64,000 bases of DNA from Halorubrum salinum. Its GTDB lineage: Archaea; Halobacteriota; Halobacteria; Halobacteriales; Haloferacaceae. The stretch covers positions 62,001 through 126,000 of the forward strand of contig NZ_JANHDO010000005.1 in NCBI RefSeq assembly GCF_024494575.1. Reading direction: 5' to 3'. Position numbers and translations under genes: made by a program. How positions within the stretch are numbered: position 1 is the first letter of the stretch; each line of letters opens with the position of its first letter. The notes below the pieces were generated by a model. It was not told the origin of the DNA. It searched no databases and saw only the letters and a program-made list of their open reading frames with translations. Positions 59,421 to 64,000 of this stretch are shown here, piece by piece.

Positions 59421-60224
59421 ATGTACGAGGCCGTTCACGCGCACCCCGACGGCGACGCGACCGTCGCGCGCCACGCCGCCACCGCCGCGCGGTACGGCTA
59501 CGACGGGATCGTCGTCCGGACGCGCGAGGCGCTCGATCCGGTCCTAGTCGATCCGACCGGCGACCGCGGCGCGACGGGCGACGCCGGCGACCCCGCCGCC
59601 GACGCCAGCACCGACGGTGCTCCGGCGTCCGGGGACCGCGAGCGCGACCCGGCCGCGCTCGGCGAGGAGTACGGCGTCGACGTCGTCGACGCGGTCGAGA
59701 TCGACGCCGACGACCCGACGAGCGCCTCCGGGTCGGTCGGCAACTACCGCCCCGAACGCACCGTCGTCTGTCTCGTCGGGGGCGACGACGCGCTGAACCG
59801 GTTCGCCGTCGAGGAACCCAGGGTCGACGTGCTCGCCCGACCGATGGCGGGGTCGGGCGGATTCAACCACGTCCTCGCGAAGGCCGCCCGCGACAACGGC
59901 GTCCACGTGGAGTTCGACCTCGGTCCGCTGTTCCGAGAGACGGGCGGGAAGCGCGTCCGCGCGCTCGCCGACCTCCGGAAGCTCCGGGAGATCGTGACCA
60001 ACTACGACGCCCCGCACGTCGTGAGTGCGAACGCCGCGTCGCACCTCGAACTGCGGGCCCCCCGGGAGGTCGTCGCCGCCGCGGAGGCGGTCGGCTTCGA
60101 CCCCGAGTGGGTTCGCGAGGGGCTCGACGCGTGGGGCGAGATCGCGGCCCGAACCCGGGAGCGGCGCTCCGAGGCCTTCATAGCGCCGGGGGTCCGACGT
60201 GGACGGTATGAAGAAGACGGTTGA
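59421..60224 (+). CDS. rnp3: RNase P protein component 3 (Rpp30)
   Basis: This 267-residue protein is the Rpp30-type RNase P subunit with a PHP-like TIM barrel: MYEAVHAHPDGDATVARHAATAARYGYDGIVVRTR, DVLARPMAGSGGFNHVLAKAARDNGVHVEFDLGPLF, RALADLRKLREIVTNYDAPHVVSANAASHLELRAP. An acidic insert of about 35 residues (50-84) is a haloarchaeal feature. It begins the cluster with the methyltransferase, rnp2 and psmA, an order kept in other haloarchaea. The start at 59421 begins the domain. Confidence 0.9.
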   Translation: MYEAVHAHPDGDATVARHAATAARYGYDGIVVRTREALDPVLVDPTGDRGATGDAGDPAADASTDGAPASGDRERDPAALGEEYGVDVVDAVEIDADDPTSASGSVGNYRPERTVVCLVGGDDALNRFAVEEPRVDVLARPMAGSGGFNHVLAKAARDNGVHVEFDLGPLFRETGGKRVRALADLRKLREIVTNYDAPHVVSANAASHLELRAPREVVAAAEAVGFDPEWVREGLDAWGEIAARTRERRSEAFIAPGVRRGRYEEDG

Positions 60225-60858
60225 GGAACACGCGGCGCGGTTCTCCGAGATGGCGGACGAGTACGACGACTCGAAGAGCGACGAGTACCACGCCTGCGCG
60301 AGCCTCGTGATCGAGTACGCCGACCCGTCGGCCGCGGACACCGTCCTCGATCTCGGGGCGGGCACGGGCGCTATCGCGCTCGCCCTCGCGCCCGACGCCG
60401 AGCGCGTGCTCGCCCGAGACATCAGCGAGGGGATGATGGACGAGGGGCGACGGAAGGCCGAGGAGGCGGGGCTCTCGAACGTCGAGTTCGCGTACGGCGA
60501 GTTCCGCGACCCCGAGATCGACCCGGACCAGCGGGTCGACGTCGTCACCTCGAACTTCGCGCTCCACCACCTCGCCGACGACGAGAAGCGCGAGGCGATC
60601 CGCGTGATGGCGGCCACCGGTGCGCGGCGGGTCGTCCTCGGCGACGTGGCCTTCTTCGAGGAGCCGGATCCCGCGGCCCCGTTCTACGGTCCGGAGGTCG
60701 ACGACCCGGCGACCGTCGGCACGCTCGTCGAGGCGTTCACGGACGAGGGGTTCGCGGTGACGACGGTCGAGCGCGTCCACGACCAGGTGGCCGTGATCGT
60801 CGCGGAGCGCGGCCAAGCGCTCTCAGAGCCCGGCGCAGAGACCGGCGGTCCGGAGTGA
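60208..60858 (+). CDS. Class I SAM-dependent methyltransferase
   Basis: This 216-residue enzyme has the SAM-binding motif VLDLGAGTGAIALALAP near 47-63, an acidic second site LARDISEGMMDEGRRKAEEAG, and DVVTSNFALHHLADDEKREAIRV. Its ATG lies 17 bases before the rnp3 stop, so the genes are translationally coupled; a GTG three codons earlier is possible. It always seems to stay between rnp3 and rnp2 in haloarchaea, which suggests an RNA substrate (inference), though the fold resembles small-molecule methyltransferases. Confidence 0.87.
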   Translation: MKKTVEEHAARFSEMADEYDDSKSDEYHACASLVIEYADPSAADTVLDLGAGTGAIALALAPDAERVLARDISEGMMDEGRRKAEEAGLSNVEFAYGEFRDPEIDPDQRVDVVTSNFALHHLADDEKREAIRVMAATGARRVVLGDVAFFEEPDPAAPFYGPEVDDPATVGTLVEAFTDEGFAVTTVERVHDQVAVIVAERGQALSEPGAETGGPE

Positions 60859-60865
60859 TCGACGG

Positions 60866-61345
60866 ATGAAACACCTCCCGAAGTACCTCAGACCGCGGTG
60901 GCGGTACGTCGCCGTCGGCATCGAGACGTGGCCGGACGCCGACGTGGGACGGCGGGCGTTCCAGCGCGCGCTGTGGTACGCCGCCGGCAATCTCGTCGGT
61001 GACGCCGGCAGCGCCGACGCCGACCTCTCTCTGCTCTCGTTCGCGTACGCCGACGGCCGCGGCGAGGCGGTCGTCCGCGTCAGGCACGGTCACGTCGCCG
61101 AGGCGCGGGCGTCGATCGCGTGCGTGAGCGAGGTCGACGGCGAGCCGGTCGGGATCCGAGTGCGGGGGATCTCGGGGACGGTACGTGCCTGTGAGGAAAG
61201 ATATATGGGTCGCGCGGGCGGTACTTCGACACAGCGAGACGTCGCGTTCGAGGACGCCGAGCGGCCCGCGGTCGTGCGCGGCGACGCGTGCGACGTGCGG
61301 ACCGAGTCGGGACACGTCGGCGCGACGACGTTCGACATCGAGTGA
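60866..61345 (+). CDS. rnp2: RNase P protein component 2 (Pop5)
   Basis: This 159-residue protein is of the Pop5/Rpp14 type: MKHLPKYLRPRWRYVAVGIETWPDADVGRRAFQRALWYAAGNLVGDAGSA, LLSFAYADGRGEAVVRVRHGHVAEARASIACVSEV, VRVRGISGTVRACEERYMGR. Pop5 pairs with Rpp30 to activate the RNase P RNA. The last 40 residues are an acidic extension common in haloarchaea. It is seven bases after the methyltransferase stop and four before psmA. Confidence 0.88.
   Translation: MKHLPKYLRPRWRYVAVGIETWPDADVGRRAFQRALWYAAGNLVGDAGSADADLSLLSFAYADGRGEAVVRVRHGHVAEARASIACVSEVDGEPVGIRVRGISGTVRACEERYMGRAGGTSTQRDVAFEDAERPAVVRGDACDVRTESGHVGATTFDIE
61200..61207 (+). promoter_or_regulatory. Possible internal promoter for psmA within rnp2
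   Basis: GATATATG lies in the rnp2 coding region, about 145 bases before the psmA ATG. It could start an extra psmA transcript. It is also simply codons for ERYMG, so the call is weak. Confidence 0.35.
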
Positions 61346-61349
61346 TATC

Positions 61350-62165
61350 ATGCAGGGTCAATCCCAACAGCAGGCGTACGACCGAGGCATCACCATCTTC
61401 TCTCCGGACGGCCGACTCTACCAGGTCGAGTACGCCCGGGAGGCGGTGAAACGCGGGACGGCGAGCGTCGGCGTCCGCGCCGAGGACGGCGTCGTCCTCG
61501 CGGCGGACAAACGGGCCCGATCTCCCCTGATGGAGCCCGCGAGTATCGAGAAGCTCCACAAGGCCGACGACCACGTCGGCGTCGCGAGCGCGGGCCACGT
61601 CGCCGACGCCCGCCAGCTCATCGACTTCGCGCGTCGGCAGGCGCAGGTCAACCGCCTGCGCTACGGCGAGGCGGTCGGGATCGAGACGCTGACGAAGAAC
61701 ATCACCGACCACATCCAGCAGTACACGCAGGTCGGCGGCGCGCGCCCCTTCGGCGTCGCGCTGATCGTCGGCGGGATCGAGAACGGCGAGCCGCGCCTGT
61801 TCGAGACGGACCCCTCGGGGACGCCCTACGAGTGGCAGGCGCTCTCGATCGGCTCGGACCGCAGCGACCTCCGCGACTACCTCGAATCGGAGTACGAGGA
61901 AGGCATCGCCACCGACGAGGCGGTCGGGCTAGCGCTCGACACGCTCGCGCAGTCGAACGACGGCGAGCTCTCTCCGGAGGGCGTCGGCGTCGCGACGGTC
62001 ACGGTCGATGAAGGATACACCGAGCGGTCGGTCGACGAGATCGAAGCGATCCTCGACGACCACGACCTGCTCGCGACCGAGGAGGCCGACGCTGAGGACG
62101 CGGAGGCCGACGGTGACGACGCGGACGACGACGCTGAGGACGCGGACGAAGACGCCGACGCCTGA
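61350..62165 (+). CDS. psmA: 20S proteasome alpha subunit
   Basis: This 271-residue protein has the alpha-subunit signature: QQQAYDRGITIFSPDGRLYQVEYAREAVKRGTASVGV, followed by ADKRARSPLMEPASIEKLHKADDHVGVASAGHVADAR. Seven copies form the outer ring that gates the proteasome. It ends in an acidic tail of about 30 Asp, Glu and Ala residues, longer than in non-halophiles. It closes the rnp3-rnp2 cluster. N-terminal MQGQSQQQ agrees with haloarchaeal homologues, whose N terminus is acetylated. Confidence 0.95.
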   Translation: MQGQSQQQAYDRGITIFSPDGRLYQVEYAREAVKRGTASVGVRAEDGVVLAADKRARSPLMEPASIEKLHKADDHVGVASAGHVADARQLIDFARRQAQVNRLRYGEAVGIETLTKNITDHIQQYTQVGGARPFGVALIVGGIENGEPRLFETDPSGTPYEWQALSIGSDRSDLRDYLESEYEEGIATDEAVGLALDTLAQSNDGELSPEGVGVATVTVDEGYTERSVDEIEAILDDHDLLATEEADAEDAEADGDDADDDAEDADEDADA

Positions 62166-62260
62166 CGGCCCAGTCACGCGTCGGCGTCTGCCGCGGCCGC
62201 TGTCTTCTTGTGTGCCGGCCGGTCGGGAGAGTTATGCCGCCGGGGGCCGACGGCAGAGGC

Positions 62261-63118
62261 GTGCAGAAGACGGCACTCATCACCGGCTGTTCCTCCGGTA
62301 TCGGTCGCGCCGCGGCGCACGCCTTCGCCGACGAGGAATGGACCGTGTACGCGACGGCGCGGAACCCGGCGGACATCGAGACGCTCGGCGAGGCGGGCTG
62401 TGAGATCGCGACTCTCGACGTGACGGACCAGTCCGACGTCGACCGCGTCGTCGACCGCGTCCTCGACGAGGAGGGCGCGTTCGACGCGCTGGTCAACAAC
62501 GCCGGCTACGGCCAGTTCGGTCCGATAGAGGAGGTGCCGACCGAGAAGGTCCGCGAGCAGTTCGACGTGAACGTATACGGCCCGCATCGACTGATCAGGG
62601 CGGTGCTGCCGAGCATGCGGCGCGAGGGCGACGGGACGATCGTGAACGTCTCGTCGGTCGCCGGCCGCGTCTCGTTCCCCGGCGGCGGCGTCTACAGCGG
62701 CTCGAAGTTCGCGATCGAGGCGATGTCGGACGCGCTCCGAAACGAGGTCGGAACCCACGGGATCGACGTGGTGGTCGTCGAGCCCGGCCCGGTTCGGACC
62801 AACTTCGCGGACCGCGCCGAGCGCGAGGCCGGCGGACGAAGCGGCGAGACGCGAGGCGACGGCTCCGACGCGGGCCGAACCGGCGCGTACGAGGACGTGT
62901 ACGCCCTGTTCGAAGACGCCGAACTCGTCGGCGGTGACGGCCCGGGATCGGTCGAGCCGGAACTGGTCGCCGACGCGATCGTGAACGCCGCGAGCGCGAC
63001 GCAGCCCCCGGCCCGCGTCCAGCCCGGAACCGCCGCCCGGGTCGGCGTCCTCGCGCGGTTCCTCCCCGACGCGGTGCTCGACGCCGGGTACGACTTCGTC
63101 CGGAAGCTCGTCTCCTGA
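62261..63118 (+). CDS. Short-chain dehydrogenase/reductase
   Basis: This SDR of about 285 residues has the cofactor loop TALITGCSSGIGRAAAHAF, ALVNNAGYGQFGP, the catalytic Ser in VNVSSVAGRVSFPGGG and the YSGSK Tyr-x-x-x-Lys. The TGCSSGIG loop is typical of classical NADP-using members. The GTG at 62261 (VQKTALITG) places the loop at the usual distance; an ATG nine codons earlier (MPPGADGRG) is the alternative. An acidic insert after residue 190 (REAGGRSGETRGDGSD) is halophile-like. Substrate unknown. Confidence 0.87.
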   Translation: MQKTALITGCSSGIGRAAAHAFADEEWTVYATARNPADIETLGEAGCEIATLDVTDQSDVDRVVDRVLDEEGAFDALVNNAGYGQFGPIEEVPTEKVREQFDVNVYGPHRLIRAVLPSMRREGDGTIVNVSSVAGRVSFPGGGVYSGSKFAIEAMSDALRNEVGTHGIDVVVVEPGPVRTNFADRAEREAGGRSGETRGDGSDAGRTGAYEDVYALFEDAELVGGDGPGSVEPELVADAIVNAASATQPPARVQPGTAARVGVLARFLPDAVLDAGYDFVRKLVS

Positions 63119-63143
63119 CGCCGCCGGCAGTCGAGACGCTCGA

Positions 63144-63683
63144 TCAGTCCCTCGCGACCCCGAACGGACTCTCTCGCTCCCGCCAGTTCCATCCCGGAAG
63201 GCGCGTCTGGAAGCCGGCCGCGAGCGCGGCGTCGAGATCGTCCGCGCCGGCGGAGCCGGGAACGCGCCCCGCGGATCCCTGCTCGCCCTCAGCGCCGTCT
63301 GACCGCTCCCGGGCGTCGCCGTCGACGTGCACGTCGACGAAGTGAAACGTCGCCTGCGCGAGCAGCGAAAGCGGTCTCCCGCCGGCGATCGTCGCCGCCA
63401 GTTCGCGGCCGAGCACTTCGTCCACGACGAACCCCGGGTAGTCGTCCGCGACGTCGAGGTCGCGGAGGATCCCCGCGAGGGCCGCGACGTTGACCGCGAC
63501 CTCGCCGTCGGCGAAGACGGTTTCGACCTCGTCGCGGTACGTCTCGACGGTGACCGTGTCCACCTCCGTCTCGAAGAGCCGACCCAGTCGGTCTCGGGCG
63601 TCGTTTATGAGCGGGACGACGACGGGGGCACGGTCGCGGACCCAGTCGCGCTCGGCACGGACCGACTCGGGAGTGACACGCAT
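63144..63683 (-). CDS. Haloarchaeal protein of unknown function
   Basis: This 179-residue protein is all-helical in its first 120 residues (ESVRAERDWVRDRAPVVVPLINDARDRLGRLFETEVDTVTVETYRDEVETVF, VAALAGILRDLDVADDYPGFVVDEVLGRELAATI), then has an acidic linker (DARERSDGAEGEQGSAG) and ends with AAGFQTRLPGWNWRERESPFGVARD. No family is recognised. It is divergent from the FttA gene and shares its AT-rich promoter region. Confidence 0.65.
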   Translation of the reverse strand: MRVTPESVRAERDWVRDRAPVVVPLINDARDRLGRLFETEVDTVTVETYRDEVETVFADGEVAVNVAALAGILRDLDVADDYPGFVVDEVLGRELAATIAGGRPLSLLAQATFHFVDVHVDGDARERSDGAEGEQGSAGRVPGSAGADDLDAALAAGFQTRLPGWNWRERESPFGVARD

Positions 63684-63711
63684 GCAACGCGATTCACCTT
63701 CCGGGGGCTTG

Positions 63712-63733
63712 CCCTTTGCGAAGGGTTTTATAA
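63712..63733. promoter_or_regulatory. Shared promoter with inverted repeat between the 63683 gene and FttA
   Basis: TTTTATAA (63726-63733) can serve as a TATA box in both directions. The adjacent CCCTT-TGCG-AAGGG (63712-63725) is a perfect inverted repeat. For FttA this would mean a leader of about 125 bases, unless the weaker TTATG element near 63809 is used. Confidence 0.5.
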
Positions 63734-63882
63734 CGGCCGGGACAATCCTGAGCTAAGCGGGTTTTCGCTGGCTGTTCCCGCACGGTACCACCTACGGACA
63801 GTACTCCCATTATGCCTATCCCGTCACGGTCGACCGTTTGCGACTCGACGGCGGCGGCGACCCAGACGACCCGCGGTAAGAT

Positions 63883-64000
63883 ATGAGTCAAGTCGATAAG
63901 CAACTCGATACACTGAAATCAGAGATCGAACAGGAGATTCCGAACGACATCACGGTCACCGACGTCAAATACGAGGGACCGGAGCTGGTCGTGTACACCC
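63883..64000 (+). CDS. aCPSF1 / FttA beta-CASP ribonuclease, N-terminal part (cut by window edge)
   Basis: The first 39 residues (MSQVDKQLDTLKSEIEQEIP, then a block with TDVKYEGPELVVYT) match the start of the KH-like domain of archaeal CPSF1. FttA/aCPSF1 cleaves nascent RNA at U-rich ends and releases RNA polymerase, the main termination factor in archaea. Only the beginning is visible; the metallo-beta-lactamase and beta-CASP domains would follow beyond the edge. The ATG follows GGTAAGAT without a clear ribosome site. Confidence 0.82.
   Translation, partial: MSQVDKQLDTLKSEIEQEIPNDITVTDVKYEGPELVVYT

Noticed and set aside
1-64000. tRNA, rRNA, CRISPR arrays, prophage genes and classical defence systems
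   Set aside because: By eye I found no T-arm GGTTCGAATCC-type motif in a cloverleaf context, no rRNA, no repeat-spacer pattern, and no integrase, capsid, restriction or Cas genes. A tRNAscan-type run could still find an item I missed.

Overview
The window is a gene-dense stretch of a very GC-rich, acidic-proteome archaeal chromosome. The coding content points to a haloarchaeon, most like Halorubrum or a relative in the Haloferacales (inference). It carries a 20S proteasome alpha subunit, three archaeal RNase P proteins (Rpp21, Rpp30 and Pop5 types), an Orc1/Cdc6-type ATPase, GfcR and TbsP regulators, the haloarchaeal gamma-glutamylcysteine ligase GshA, menaquinone genes, and many short acidic families known only from Halobacteria. 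Many starts lie about 25-30 bases after a TATA-like box with no Shine-Dalgarno sequence, as expected for leaderless transcripts.

Layout. 1-7.8 kb: a cut-off GtrA membrane protein overlapping a sulfatase, an epoxide-hydrolase-like enzyme, a cupin and rhodanese pair, a Vms1/VLRF1-type release factor homologue, a threonine-synthase-like protein without the PLP lysine, an acetyltransferase and a TRIC/UPF0126 membrane protein. 7.8-13.6 kb: pyrimidine salvage (cytidine deaminase and uridine phosphorylase), a type II NADH dehydrogenase-like flavoprotein, a winged-helix regulator, and arginase convergent with an ornithine cyclodeaminase-family gene. 13.6-15.9 kb: a lower-GC accessory island with a lipoprotein gene and a complete-looking IS1341-type element (tnpB, two end hairpins, predicted omega RNA). 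16-25 kb: glyA, then a central sugar-metabolism block (TbsP; gdh overlapping gfcR), glutaredoxin, TANGO2 and small regulators. 25-33 kb: nth, DoxX, gshA, coaD, a CoA-disulfide-reductase-like flavoprotein, and small RNA or zinc proteins (exosome-associated protein, Trm112, Rpp21). 33-47 kb: menA-menC, metG, the thiamine regulator ThiR overlapping dcd, an orphan E1-alpha dehydrogenase subunit, an amine-oxidase-type flavoprotein, an FG-GAP/ASPIC protein and a DICT-domain protein. 47-55 kb: the glycerol catabolic locus, glpABC divergent from glpK plus a predicted membrane protein. 55-64 kb: an Orc1/Cdc6-like ATPase, a HAD phosphatase, MOSC, the rnp3-methyltransferase-rnp2-psmA cluster, an SDR, and the first codons of the termination ribonuclease aCPSF1/FttA.

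How parts work together. Glucose is oxidised by Gdh under the likely control of the overlapping GfcR, and TbsP lies nearby. Glycerol enters through GlpK and GlpABC into the quinone pool, which MenA and MenC help to build. GshA makes the thiol gamma-glutamylcysteine, and several thiol or disulfide proteins are in the same region. RNase P proteins, proteasome, Trm112, MetRS, the exosome-associated protein and FttA form the housekeeping RNA and protein turnover content.

I saw no rRNA, recognisable tRNA, CRISPR array, prophage or classical defence island. The less ordinary items are the TnpB with a relocated-looking catalytic glutamate, the Lys-less threonine synthase paralogue, the VLRF1 protein with a GGFSQ loop, the membrane partner of glpK, in-frame 24-base repeats in two genes, and several perfect inverted repeats lying on promoters or start codons.
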